A stretch of 34,193 nucleotides of DNA from an uncultured Lachnospiraceae bacterium (GTDB lineage Bacteria > Bacillota > Clostridia > Lachnospirales > Lachnospiraceae), in the NCBI GenBank assembly GCA_902793995.1, contig CADBFP010000032.1:1-34193 (forward strand), in the 5' to 3' direction. The notes below the pieces were generated by a model that saw only the letters and a list, made by a program, of their open reading frames with translations, ran no database searches and was not told where the DNA came from. Numbering within the stretch: position 1 is the stretch's first letter; every line of letters starts with the position of its first letter. Below, piece by piece: positions 14,751 through 22,966 of this stretch. Made by a program: the position numbers and the translations under genes.

Positions 14751-17435
14751 ATGAGAAACATGAAGAAGACCGTAAGATTGCTTTCATTATGGATGATTTT
14801 GATTATGCTGGCGGGGTGCGGACCGGAAAGGCCCCCTGTTTACTATCTCCCCACGAAGCCGCTTGAATCCTTGCCGTCTGAATCAACGAAGGCGGCCCCA
14901 AGCAGTATAAAGCCGGACATTGCTTCCTCCAATTACAACGGAAACAGCAGGGAGATCGATGAAAGGCCTTGCGAGGGGGTCCGTATAACCGCGGCGAAGG
15001 GCGCATTCTGGAAGGATCCGGAAAAGCTAAGCGTTAAGGCGGTAAGCAATGATACCTCGAACATCATGAAGATTGAGCAGAGACTATGCGATGACGGATA
15101 CCTGATGATGGATTCCTGGGAGGTGGATTTCGGACTGGCGGACGACGAGCTGATGCCCGGCGAATACAAGGCGGAAATCGATTTGTCGAAGACGACAATA
15201 GATCCGAAGTTCTACGAAGCGGTAGAAGTGGCCAGAATCGGCGACGACGGCGAATACTATTTGCTTAACAGCAAGGTGGAAAACGGAATCCTGAGCTTTT
15301 CATCCCAGCAAAACTCCATCATATCAACCATTGTAGTGACCGGTTGTCTGGCCAGCCTTGGATTCAGCGTATATCAGACCATCGAAAGCAATTGGTATTA
15401 TATCATCAATTTCTGGAATCAGCAGTTTACGGAGATAGAATGCAAAAACGACTACGGCAAATATAAAATCCAGTGGATGGAACAGGATCTTGACTTAAGG
15501 CATGATAAGAAGATTGATGAGATTATTTCGAAACTGAAACAGTACTGGAATGACGCGCTGGAATACAGAAAATCATTGGCGTGGTACGAAAGGCTGTCCG
15601 AAAATGCGGCGACCCTGGCCTATTTCGAAGCGGCTATAGAAGGGGACGAGAAGCTGATAGAACTATGCAAAGAAAAGTTGTTCAGTCTGCCGGAAGTCAT
15701 TGAGAAAACAAAGGATCTGATTGATAAAGCATATAAGTACCTGGCGGAAGTAGAAAACATGAGAATGCCACTCTACCAGGTCTGCTTCAAAAACATCGGA
15801 GGACTCGGCTCGGGAAAGCTGGCTGAAGCAATAAACAGGCAGTTTATCGGCTCCTATGTGCAGTTTGACCTGTACGCCACGGTAATCAGAGGATTCAGCT
15901 ACGACGATGACATATACGGCGACTTCCTCCTTACTCTCACTCATGAACTGTTCCACATCTGTCAAAACAGATACCGCCTTCCCATAGATGTGCTGACGGA
16001 AGCGGCCCGATACGACGAGATGGCGGCGGTGTATATGGAAACGAAGGCCTATGACTGGTTTGCGGAACATGGAGATGTGAAGAAAGTCGAACACAAAAAA
16101 CTGACTCCCAACAACCACTGGGCCCGGATGCGTCTCCCCATCAACGGTGAAGAGGATAACAAGCTCTCCGGTGACGAAAAGCAGACCGCAAAGGGTGAAT
16201 CCGGTTACACCCTCAGCGGATTCCTCCTGTATATCGTAGACAAAGTCAGCAGCCGGGAAGAAATCACGGGGCACAAGCTGATGAAGGCGCGAAGCTATTT
16301 CACCGCAACGAAGATTTCAGAGCCCATCGCCTCCCTTTTAGGGATTCCGGAAGAGGAAGTCAACACCCATTTCAAGGCCTATTTCATAGGGAAAAGGTAT
16401 GAAATGGGCAGGGATTATATGACGGAGTACAAGAAAAAGCAGTACGGCACCCCCGCCATAGCGGAGCTTGCGAAAGGCGGGAAGGCCCATGCGGATCTGG
16501 ATACCGCAGCTGGCGGATATTATATGACGCTCCGCGGCTTCCAATACACAGGCATTGATCCGGGCCCCGTGCTGGTGGCGCTGGACTCCGGAATCAGAAA
16601 GGTGTTTCCGGATGTCCAAATCTCGCCCGGAATCTCCTATTCCAATTTCACAAAGGGGGCGTATGTAAAGGATCTGAAGAAGTATAATAAGGATTCGCAG
16701 GATCTGATTTTGCCAATGGTGGAGTTGCACGGAAAAGATGACGGAAACAAAAGCGGAAAAATAGGCTATACCGTGTATATGCTGGATCAGACGGGAAAAC
16801 CGGAGCTGTCCGAAAATGAGGACGGCGACCTGGTGGTCAAGATGCCGAAAAACAGTGTGGCAGCCCAGGATAAGGTGGTGGAAGGATATCTGCTCACCAT
16901 CAAAACCGCCAATCTGGAAACCCTCGAGTGGGAGATCCCCCAGAGCAAGTTTGAGGAGGAAGTCATCATAGACAAAAAGGATCTGTATAAAGACCGGGCC
17001 CTGGATGAAGAGATGAGTCTGATTGTCACCCTTTGCGAGTATGTAAAGAACCAGGACAAGAGACTCCTGGGCATTGAATCGGAACCGGTTCCGTACTCGA
17101 TGAATACCAAGTGGGAACTGAGCAAATTCACCGGATGCTGGGTGTTGGTGGATGATGAGAAAAAGGATGCCGATTCTTATGTAATCGGGCTCATATATCT
17201 TGAACCCGACGAGGAATTTCCCGAGGGGGAATTCGGCTACTTCGAAAGCCAGCTGAAATTCTGGGCGGTAAAAGGACGCTGGAGCGAGATGAAAGTATTT
17301 GACTACAATATCAATACAGGCGTTCTGACGATACCGTTTGAAAGGGGATCGGCCACCTTTGAGATCCTGCCGAACGGACATATGATTATGACGAACTACG
17401 GTGGAAGCTACGAATTCGAAAAGATGAACGACTAA
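14751..17435 (+). CDS. Large lipoprotein with HExxH zinc-metallopeptidase motif
   Basis: I do not recognise this 894-residue protein as a known family. A lipoprotein signal (LIMLAGC, lipidated C23) points to the outer face of the membrane. Residues about 60-190 look like a beta-sandwich; a hydrophobic stretch near 195-215 and helical regions to about 340 follow. The putative gluzincin centre is HELFH (H398, E399, H402) with a possible third ligand E423 in RYDEMAAVY. Beyond about 580 come beta-rich, possibly Fn3-like regions, and a C-terminal 100-residue calycin/lipocalin-like segment from FTGCWVLV. AGCGAGG sits 7 nt from the chosen ATG; another ATG lies one codon upstream. Base and codon use look AT-richer than the neighbours, suggesting transfer. 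The peptidase role is inferred from the motif only. Confidence 0.85.
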   Translation: MRNMKKTVRLLSLWMILIMLAGCGPERPPVYYLPTKPLESLPSESTKAAPSSIKPDIASSNYNGNSREIDERPCEGVRITAAKGAFWKDPEKLSVKAVSNDTSNIMKIEQRLCDDGYLMMDSWEVDFGLADDELMPGEYKAEIDLSKTTIDPKFYEAVEVARIGDDGEYYLLNSKVENGILSFSSQQNSIISTIVVTGCLASLGFSVYQTIESNWYYIINFWNQQFTEIECKNDYGKYKIQWMEQDLDLRHDKKIDEIISKLKQYWNDALEYRKSLAWYERLSENAATLAYFEAAIEGDEKLIELCKEKLFSLPEVIEKTKDLIDKAYKYLAEVENMRMPLYQVCFKNIGGLGSGKLAEAINRQFIGSYVQFDLYATVIRGFSYDDDIYGDFLLTLTHELFHICQNRYRLPIDVLTEAARYDEMAAVYMETKAYDWFAEHGDVKKVEHKKLTPNNHWARMRLPINGEEDNKLSGDEKQTAKGESGYTLSGFLLYIVDKVSSREEITGHKLMKARSYFTATKISEPIASLLGIPEEEVNTHFKAYFIGKRYEMGRDYMTEYKKKQYGTPAIAELAKGGKAHADLDTAAGGYYMTLRGFQYTGIDPGPVLVALDSGIRKVFPDVQISPGISYSNFTKGAYVKDLKKYNKDSQDLILPMVELHGKDDGNKSGKIGYTVYMLDQTGKPELSENEDGDLVVKMPKNSVAAQDKVVEGYLLTIKTANLETLEWEIPQSKFEEEVIIDKKDLYKDRALDEEMSLIVTLCEYVKNQDKRLLGIESEPVPYSMNTKWELSKFTGCWVLVDDEKKDADSYVIGLIYLEPDEEFPEGEFGYFESQLKFWAVKGRWSEMKVFDYNINTGVLTIPFERGSATFEILPNGHMIMTNYGGSYEFEKMND

Positions 17436-17453
17436 GGACGGGCCCACGCTTCT

Positions 17454-17936
17454 CTACGAACGCTTTTTCTCTTCCTTCACCCTGACTCTGAGGTCTGCGA
17501 AGAACTCTGTCAGCAGGGTGCTGCATTCCTTTTCGCACACGCCGTAGGTAATCTCCACCTGATGGTTAAACAGGGGTGTCTGCAGCAGGTTGAGAAGGGA
17601 GCCGGCGCAGCCCGCCTTGGGATTCATGGTGCCGATCACCACCCGGTCCATACGGCTCTGCACCAGGGCGCCGGCGCACATTTGGCAGGGCTCCAGGGTC
17701 ACATACATAGTGCAGCCCTCCAGCCGCCAGTCTCCCAGCTTCCGGCTGGCTTTATCAATGGCAATCAGCTCTGCATGGGCCAGGGTGCTGTGCTTATGCA
17801 GGCGCTGATTAAAGCCCCGGGCAATCACTTTCCCCTCATGCACAATCACGCAGCCGATGGGAATCTCCCCCATGGCTGCGGCCCGCCGGGCCAGGGCAAT
17901 GGCTTTTCGCATATATTTGACATCCGGTGATAGCAT
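17454..17936 (-). CDS. tadA: tRNA-specific adenosine deaminase
   Basis: TadA deaminates the wobble adenosine of tRNA-Arg(ACG) to inosine. The zinc site is H54-A-E56 (HAELIAI) and PCQMC (C84, C87), with E56 as the proton shuttle; GEIPIGCVIV and the conserved N43 match the family. At 160 residues it is of normal length. The ATG at 17936 has GGAGGGAG 5-8 nt upstream; the longer open frame was rejected. It ends 18 nt from the convergent lipoprotein gene. Other cytidine/guanine deaminases share these motifs, but the LEPCQMCAGA context favours TadA. Confidence 0.93.
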   Translation of the reverse strand: MLSPDVKYMRKAIALARRAAAMGEIPIGCVIVHEGKVIARGFNQRLHKHSTLAHAELIAIDKASRKLGDWRLEGCTMYVTLEPCQMCAGALVQSRMDRVVIGTMNPKAGCAGSLLNLLQTPLFNHQVEITYGVCEKECSTLLTEFFADLRVRVKEEKKRS

Positions 17937-17990
17937 AGTTTCTCCCTCCGTCCCCATTATAGGGGTTTTGCAGGCAAGAGGCAATAGGGA

Positions 17991-18016
17991 GTAGGGGCGG
18001 CCATTGGCCGCCCGCC
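17991..18016. repeat. GTAGGGG-type palindromic repeat
   Basis: GGGCGGCCA (17995-18003) and TGGCCGCCC (18005-18013) form a 9-bp palindrome around a single T, inside the frame GTAGGGG...CCCGC shared with 4634-4661. AATAGGGAGTAGGG just upstream resembles the CCCTA repeat of 23295-23366. Confidence 0.65.
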
Positions 18017-18028
18017 ATCAAAAACTCA

Positions 18029-18057
18029 TTGTATTCAGTCTTTTTTTACGATATGAT
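18029..18057 (+). promoter_or_regulatory. Promoter of pepF
   Basis: TTGTAT (18029-18034), a 17-nt spacer and TATGAT (18052-18057) lie 35 nt upstream of the start codon. Confidence 0.7.
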
Positions 18058-18092
18058 GTATGATGGATATTTGCCTATGAGGAGGATAGAAA

Positions 18093-19895
18093 ATGGAACT
18101 GCCACTTAGAAAAGACGTCCCCCGGGAGGAAACCTGGGATCTGTCCCTGATTTATCCTACCGAGGAAGCCTATCTGGCGGATATTGAAAAGATCAAGGCC
18201 TTAACGGATGAGATTTGCGCAAACTACCGCGGCAAGCTCACCACCCCCGAGGCCATACTCACCTGTCTGGATCAATATGAGGAAGTGGAAATCCTCTCCG
18301 CCTGGATTGAGGCCTATTCCGGGCTGGCAGTGGAGGTGGACCGTCTGGACAGCGCCGCTCTGGAGCGGGACCGGAAGAATGGAACCCTGTTCACGGACAT
18401 TTACAGCCGCCTCAGCTTTATCCGCTCGGAAATCATAGAGCAGCCGGAAGAAGTGCTGCAGGAAGCGGTAGCAAAAGCCACCCGTTCCCGGGGATATCTG
18501 CGGGACATCCTGCGGGAAAAGCCCCATATGCTTTCTCCGGAAACGGAGCGGGTGCTGGCCGCCTTTTCCCAGAGCTTCTCCACGCCCTATGAAATCTACA
18601 ATATGGCCAAGCTGGCGGATATGAAATTCCCTTCCTTTACCGTAAACGGGAGAGAGTATCCTTTGGGTTACTCCCTCTTTGAGGATGATTACGAATACCA
18701 GCGGGATACGGAGGTGCGGCGGGCGGCTTTTCGGGCTTTCTCCGAAAAGATCCGCCAGTACGAAAATGTGACCGCCGCCGCTTATAATGCCTGCGTCACC
18801 CAGGAAAAGGTGGAGTCTCGGCTGCGGGGCCATCAGTCCGTTTTCGATTATCTCCTCTTTTTCCAGAAGGTGAGCCGGGAAATGTACGACCGGCAGATTG
18901 ATATCATCACCGAAAAACTGGCCCCCCACATGCGGCGGTATGCCAAATTGATTCAAAAGATCTACGGCCTGGAGAAAATGACCTTCGCAGACCTGAAGCT
19001 GCCCCTGGATCCGGACTTCGACCCCCAGCTGAGCATTGCCCAGTCTCACGAATACGTGCGGGCCGGCCTTTCCGTCCTGGGGGAGGAATATGTGGCCATG
19101 GTGGATGAGGCATATCAGAACCGCTGGTTCGATTTTGCCAAAAACCAGGGAAAATGCACCGGTGGCTTCTGCTCTTCTCCTTACCGGAAGAATTCCTTTA
19201 TACTTCTGACCTGGAACGGCCGCATGTCCGATGTGTTTACCATTGCCCACGAACTGGGCCATGCAGGGCATTACCGGGCCACCAACGGGAACCAGTCCTA
19301 TTATGATACGGATGTGTCCGGGTATTTCATTGAAGCGCCGTCCACCATGAACGAGATTCTGCTGGCGCATCATTTGCTGAGGACCAGCGACGATCCCCGC
19401 TTTAAACGCTGGGTGCTGGCCTCTCTGATCGGCAATACCTATTATCATAACTTTGTGACCCATTTGCGGGAGGCCTGGTACCAGCGGGAAGTCTATCAGA
19501 TCATTGACGAAGGAGGCAGCGTGGATGCACAGAAGCTTTCCGAGATTTTCCGCCGAAACCTGGAGCTCTTCTGGGGGGACGCGGTGGAAATCAATGAGGG
19601 AGCCGAGCTTACCTGGATGCGGCAGCCCCACTACTATATGGGCCTGTATTCCTATACCTACAGTGCCGGCCTCACCATTGCCACCCAGGCAGCTCTTAGG
19701 ATTGAGCGGGAAGGCGCCCCGGCGGTGGCAGACTGGATGAAGGTCCTAAAGGCCGGCTCCACCCTGGATCCCCTGGGTCTGGCCCGGCTGGCAGGCATCG
19801 ATATTTCCACGGACAAGCCCCTGCTGGATACCATTGATTATATCGGATCGATTATTGATGAGATTGAGCGGCTCACGGAGGAAATCGATGGCTGA
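18093..19895 (+). CDS. pepF: Oligoendopeptidase F, M3B family
   Basis: PepF is a cytoplasmic zinc peptidase that cuts short oligopeptides. The M3 motif HELGH (H386, E387, H390) is followed by the third zinc ligand E414 in FIEAPSTMNEIL. The N-terminal helical region begins LPLRKDVPREETWDLSLIYP, typical of M3B. C-terminal AELTWMRQPHYYMGLYSYTY closes the substrate cleft. Length, 600 residues, is normal for the family. TGAGGAGGAT lies 5 nt before the ATG. It has its own promoter and a terminator downstream, so it is probably monocistronic. Confidence 0.95.
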   Translation: MELPLRKDVPREETWDLSLIYPTEEAYLADIEKIKALTDEICANYRGKLTTPEAILTCLDQYEEVEILSAWIEAYSGLAVEVDRLDSAALERDRKNGTLFTDIYSRLSFIRSEIIEQPEEVLQEAVAKATRSRGYLRDILREKPHMLSPETERVLAAFSQSFSTPYEIYNMAKLADMKFPSFTVNGREYPLGYSLFEDDYEYQRDTEVRRAAFRAFSEKIRQYENVTAAAYNACVTQEKVESRLRGHQSVFDYLLFFQKVSREMYDRQIDIITEKLAPHMRRYAKLIQKIYGLEKMTFADLKLPLDPDFDPQLSIAQSHEYVRAGLSVLGEEYVAMVDEAYQNRWFDFAKNQGKCTGGFCSSPYRKNSFILLTWNGRMSDVFTIAHELGHAGHYRATNGNQSYYDTDVSGYFIEAPSTMNEILLAHHLLRTSDDPRFKRWVLASLIGNTYYHNFVTHLREAWYQREVYQIIDEGGSVDAQKLSEIFRRNLELFWGDAVEINEGAELTWMRQPHYYMGLYSYTYSAGLTIATQAALRIEREGAPAVADWMKVLKAGSTLDPLGLARLAGIDISTDKPLLDTIDYIGSIIDEIERLTEEIDG

Positions 19896-19907
19896 TCCCC
19901 CCCTTTC

Positions 19908-19975
19908 CTCTTGCCCTCTCCCTGACGAGGGAGAGGGTGCCGAGCACAGTGAGGCGGGTGAGGGCGACTGGAGGA
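19908..19975. repeat. CCCTCTCCC-GGGAGAGGG palindromic repeat
   Basis: CCCTCTCCCT (19915-19924) and AGGGAGAGGG (19928-19937) form an inverted repeat, followed by TGCCGAGC and a GGCGGGTGAGGGCGACTGG border. The two units within the DUF2344 gene are related. It lies between pepF and its terminator. Confidence 0.65.
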
Positions 19976-19991
19976 CAACTCTAATATCATC

Positions 19992-20019
19992 AAAAAAGCG
20001 GCCCCTACGGCCGCTTTTT
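19992..20019. terminator. Bidirectional terminator, pepF / tRNA operon
   Basis: AAAAAGCGGCC and GGCCGCTTTTT form an 11-bp stem with the loop CCTAC. It has A- and T-runs on both sides, so it can end pepF transcription and the opposing tRNA operon. Confidence 0.85.
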
Positions 20020-20020
20020 C

Positions 20021-20093
20021 TGAGCGATGAGGGACTCGAACCCTCGACAACTTGATTAAAAGTCAAGTGCTCTACCACCTGAGCTAATCGCCC
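20021..20093 (-). tRNA. tRNA-Lys (TTT)
   Basis: Acceptor GGGCGAT/ATCGCTC (one G-T pair), anticodon stem CTTGA/TCAAG with loop CTTTTAA (anticodon TTT), T-arm GAGGG-TTCGAGT-CCCTC, discriminator A. Last gene of the four-tRNA operon. Confidence 0.95.
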
Positions 20094-20129
20094 GACTATC
20101 CTGAGCTTACCCGGTGGCAGGCTGGACGA

Positions 20130-20201
20130 CTGGGCTAGCTGGATTCGAACCAGCGAGTGCAGGAGTCAAAGTCCTGTGCCTTACCGCTTGGCTATAGCCC
20201 A
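20130..20201 (-). tRNA. tRNA-Gln (TTG)
   Basis: Acceptor TGGGCTA/TAGCCCA, anticodon stem CAGGA/TCCTG with loop CTTTGAC (anticodon TTG), T-arm GCTGG-TTCGAAT-CCAGC, discriminator G. Confidence 0.95.
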
Positions 20202-20206
20202 AGGAG

Positions 20207-20281
20207 GGTGGGTGGTGGGACTCGAACCCACGACCTTCAGAACCACAATCTGACGCGCTAACCAACTGTGCTAAACCCACC
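20207..20281 (-). tRNA. tRNA-His (GTG)
   Basis: Anticodon stem TCAGA/TCTGA with loop TTGTGGT (anticodon GTG). The extra 5' G-1 is encoded and can pair with C73, the identity element for histidyl-tRNA synthetase. T-arm GTGGG-TTCGAGT-CCCAC. The seventh acceptor pair appears to be a mismatch. Confidence 0.93.
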
Positions 20282-20325
20282 ATATTGACTTCCCCTGCGC
20301 CCCTTTTGGGCTATGGCGCCAGGGA

Positions 20326-20396
20326 AGCGGGTGATGGGAATCGAACCCACGTGTCCAGCTTGGAAGGCTGGTGTTCTACCATTGAACTACACCCGC
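20326..20396 (-). tRNA. tRNA-Gly (TCC)
   Basis: Acceptor GCGGGTG/CACCCGC, anticodon stem CCAGC/GCTGG with loop CTTCCAA (anticodon TCC), T-arm GTGGG-TTCGATT-CCCAT with one mismatch-tolerant end pair, discriminator T. First gene of the operon. Confidence 0.95.
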
Positions 20397-20416
20397 GCAA
20401 TTTAAGCGCAAGGGTG

Positions 20417-20445
20417 ATTATAGTATAATCTTTCCCCGCTGTCAA
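20417..20445 (-). promoter_or_regulatory. Consensus promoter of the Gly-His-Gln-Lys tRNA operon
   Basis: TTGACA (20445-20440), a 17-nt spacer and TATAAT (20422-20417) match sigma-A consensus at all 12 positions, 20 nt upstream of tRNA-Gly. Confidence 0.93.
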
Positions 20446-20507
20446 TCATTTTTGAAAAAAAAGGATGGGGAATAGGGATCAGTCAGTAGGGATGCGAGCG
20501 GCGTGCC

Positions 20508-20537
20508 TTGACAGAGGATCAAGCCCGGTGCTATAGT
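20508..20537 (+). promoter_or_regulatory. Promoter of dipeptidase gene
   Basis: TTGACA (20508-20513), an 18-nt spacer and TATAGT (20532-20537) lie 34 nt upstream of the start codon. Confidence 0.75.
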
Positions 20538-20571
20538 GCAGACAGGAAATCCATCCCGGAAAGGAGCCATG

Positions 20572-21525
20572 ATGAAATATCCTGCTTATCTCTTCGATCT
20601 GCATTGCGATACCCTGACCCGCCACAAAGACCCGAAGCCCGGGGACCCGGATATTCTGGACGATCCGGCGCTGGTGGTAAACCTAAGCGCCATTCCGAAG
20701 GAAGTCCATTGGGGACAGTTTTATGCCATCTTCCTGCCGGATGCCCTGCGAGGTCCGGAGGCGGTGCGTTTTTATGAATATCACCGGGATCTGTTCTATG
20801 AACAGATGGAGAAGTTTGCGGACCGGGTTTCCCCCTGCCGCAGCGCCGAGGATTTGGACAAAGCATGGAAAGAGAACAAGACCGCCGCTTTTCTTACCAT
20901 AGAAAACGGCTCTCCCCTGGCGGGAGACCTGCGCCGGGTGGCCCTTTTAGCTAAGGATGGCGTCCGCTGTATGACTCTTACCTGGAACGGAGAAAACGAA
21001 ATCGCCTCCGGCAATGATACGGACCACGGCCTTTCGGACTTCGGCCGGGAGGCCGTGGCGGAAATGGAAAAGGAAGGCGTCCTGGTGGATGTGTCCCATT
21101 TAAATGACCATGGCTTTGAGGATTTGATGGCGGTGATTAAAAAGCCCTTTGTGGCTACCCATTCCAACGCCCGCAGCATCTGCCGGCATAAACGGAATCT
21201 GACGGATGATCAGATCCGGGAGATGGTGCGGCGGGATTGCCTCATCGGCCTCAATTATTATGTGGATTTCCTGGATGATGAAGGGAAGGTGCCCGGCTAC
21301 GAAACCATTTTGCGGCATATCGAGCACTTTTTTGCCCTGGGGGCGCAGCGGAACCTGGCTTTGGGTTCCGATTTTGACGGCTGCCGGCTGCCGGAGTGCC
21401 TCAGCAGTCCGAAGAAGGCCGCCGGGCTCTATGGCTACCTGCTGGAGCGGGGCATGAGTCAGGCCCAGGCAGAGGATATTCTGTACAAAAACGCCCTGCG
21501 GTTTTTGGACAAAAATTTACAGTAA
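20572..21525 (+). CDS. Membrane dipeptidase (M19) family protein
   Basis: This 317-residue protein has the M19 renal-dipeptidase fold. The metal-binding DLHCDT (H11, D13) starts the protein. The bridging Glu sits in TIENGSPLAG, then DVSHLNDHGF and the metal-ligand histidine in VATHSNARSICRHKRNLTDD. GSDFDGCRLPE closes the site. Members hydrolyse dipeptides, including D-amino-acid-containing ones. No signal peptide is present, so it acts in the cytoplasm. Two ATGs are adjacent; AGGAG lies 5 nt before the second (20572), which I chose. Confidence 0.9.
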   Translation: MKYPAYLFDLHCDTLTRHKDPKPGDPDILDDPALVVNLSAIPKEVHWGQFYAIFLPDALRGPEAVRFYEYHRDLFYEQMEKFADRVSPCRSAEDLDKAWKENKTAAFLTIENGSPLAGDLRRVALLAKDGVRCMTLTWNGENEIASGNDTDHGLSDFGREAVAEMEKEGVLVDVSHLNDHGFEDLMAVIKKPFVATHSNARSICRHKRNLTDDQIREMVRRDCLIGLNYYVDFLDDEGKVPGYETILRHIEHFFALGAQRNLALGSDFDGCRLPECLSSPKKAAGLYGYLLERGMSQAQAEDILYKNALRFLDKNLQ

Positions 21526-21540
21526 TACAATAATCTAAGG

Positions 21541-21600
21541 TGCTGACAGCCCCCCTTCATAGGGGGGCTGTCAGCGAAGCTGACTGGGGGGTTCCCCCTA
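21541..21600. repeat. Perfect 15-bp hairpin repeat at the end of the TlpA-like gene
   Basis: GCTGACAGCCCCCCT (21542-21556) and AGGGGGGCTGTCAGC (21561-21575) form a perfect 15-bp stem with the loop TCAT. A tail, GAAGCTGACTGGGGGGTTCCCCC (21576-21598), repeats part of it. On the minus strand the TlpA-like reading frame enters this element and stops with TGA in the hairpin loop. Confidence 0.85.
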
Positions 21601-22294
21601 CCGTATCAAATTCCGCGTCAATGAAAAAAGTGCGGGGAATGGAATAGGCCTGATAAGTCCTGGCTCCTTCCTGGGCCGTATCATAATAAACCGGGAAGGT
21701 GTAGCCCTTCTCTTCTATAAAAGCGGCGGCCCCCTCCACCGTTTCCCGCTGGTTATCCGTCACATTCACCATCAGGAAGCGGACCTCTTCTCCCGCTTCC
21801 TTATATTGTGTCTCAAAGTCCGGCATTTCCATCTGGCAGGGCGGGCACCAGCTGGCCCAGAAATTCAGAACCACGGGAGCCCCCCTGAAATCTGAAAGCT
21901 TAAAGGCCTTCCCCTCCGCATCATAAAAAGTGAAATCCGGAGCCAGCTGAAAGCGAGGATCCCGGGTTTCCTGGGAGGCCGTCGTCTCCACTGCGGCTGA
22001 GGAAGTCATGGCTGCCGTCGTGGAAGAAGAAGTCCTGGCTGCCGCCTCCGCCGCCGGAGAAGACGCAGCGCTCCCCGATGAAGCCGGGGAACCCGAAGCA
22101 GCGGTGGCCGGCTCCCGGGGCAAAGTCACCGTTTCTCCCACGGGCAAGGTGTTCTCCTGCCTGCTGCCCCCCGGGACCAGGGTCTGCAGCTGAGACCCCG
22201 GTGCCTGTTCGGCCAGTTTATGGTACAGAAAGGCCCCGCCGCCCAAAAGCAGCACGAAAGCCAGTAATAGGATCCAGATTCTGTTTTTATTCAT
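21557..22294 (-). CDS. TlpA-like thiol-disulfide oxidoreductase, C-terminus replaced by repeat
   Basis: This is an extracytoplasmic thioredoxin-fold protein (245 residues). Residues 7-24 form an uncleaved signal anchor. An Ala/Ser/Thr-rich linker of about 50 residues (63-112) separates it from the domain. The active site is WASWCPPC (C150, C153), and SIPRTFFIDAE has the cis-Pro loop. TlpA-type folds normally continue some 20-25 residues past this point to a last strand and helix. Here the frame runs into the hairpin repeat after FIDAEFDTV and ends GGTPQSASLTAPL. It lies 9 nt after ccdA, whose product would supply electrons. Whether the protein still folds is uncertain. Confidence 0.85.
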   Translation of the reverse strand: MNKNRIWILLLAFVLLLGGGAFLYHKLAEQAPGSQLQTLVPGGSRQENTLPVGETVTLPREPATAASGSPASSGSAASSPAAEAAARTSSSTTAAMTSSAAVETTASQETRDPRFQLAPDFTFYDAEGKAFKLSDFRGAPVVLNFWASWCPPCQMEMPDFETQYKEAGEEVRFLMVNVTDNQRETVEGAAAFIEEKGYTFPVYYDTAQEGARTYQAYSIPRTFFIDAEFDTVGGTPQSASLTAPL

Positions 22295-22303
22295 CTTTGT
22301 ACC

Positions 22304-22966
22304 TCAAGCCAGCAGATTCAGCCAGCGGTTCATCAAGCCCGTAGCCATCAAAATACCTATGACAATCAGCAGCAGACCGCTGACCGTATTGATTAGGCGG
22401 TAATGCCCCTTGATCCAGTCAAAGGCCCCCTTCAGATAATCGATTAATACAGCGCTTAAGAGAAAGGGAATGCCAAGCCCCAGGGAATAAGTCAGAAGCA
22501 GCAGCATGCCTTCCCAGACATGCCCCTGCTGGGAAGCCAGCATCAGGGCCGAGCCTAAGAAGGCGCCGACGCAGGGGGTCCAGCCCAGGGCAAAAACCAT
22601 GCCGAAAAGCAGCGCGGAGAAAAAGCCGCTGACGCCCCTTTGCATACCGCCGGAGGCCCCCTGAAACAGATTCAGCTTAAAAACGCCCAGAAAGTTCAGG
22701 CCGAAGAAAATCACCACCAGGCCGCAAAGCAGATTCACCAGGGTCTGGTGCTCCTTCAGCAATCCCCCCAGGCTGCCCGCCAGGGCTCCCATGGCCACAA
22801 AAAGCAGGGAAAAGCCGCAGACAAAGCCCAGAGCCGCCTTGATGGTCTGGGCGCTCCTGCGCTCCCCGCCCCCGGCAAAATAGGACAGGTACACCGGCAG
22901 CATAGGCAGCAGACAAGGGGATATAAAAGTGATGATCCCTTCTAAAAATGTGGTTACAAATTGCAT
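22304..22966 (-). CDS. ccdA: CcdA-family thiol:disulfide transmembrane protein
   Basis: CcdA passes electrons from cytoplasmic thioredoxin across the membrane to extracytoplasmic thiol proteins. The protein (220 residues) shows six hydrophobic segments. The two redox cysteines are C18 in FISPCLLPMLP and the one in GWTPCVGAFLG (near residue 132), each followed by the usual Pro/Gly context. It overlaps the DUF6132 gene by 13 nt, and the GGAGGCGGAGG ribosome binding site lies within that gene's last codons. TlpA follows, forming a probable three-gene operon. Confidence 0.92.
   Translation of the reverse strand: MQFVTTFLEGIITFISPCLLPMLPVYLSYFAGGGERRSAQTIKAALGFVCGFSLLFVAMGALAGSLGGLLKEHQTLVNLLCGLVVIFFGLNFLGVFKLNLFQGASGGMQRGVSGFFSALLFGMVFALGWTPCVGAFLGSALMLASQQGHVWEGMLLLLTYSLGLGIPFLLSAVLIDYLKGAFDWIKGHYRLINTVSGLLLIVIGILMATGLMNRWLNLLA

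Noticed and set aside
16338-17447. Open frame of 369 codons on the minus strand opposite the lipoprotein
   Set aside because: Antisense to a gene with a lipobox and good start; no ribosome binding site of its own.
18201-19631. Long open frame (476 codons) on the minus strand opposite pepF
   Set aside because: Antisense shadow of a fully supported M3B peptidase; no motif or start signal.
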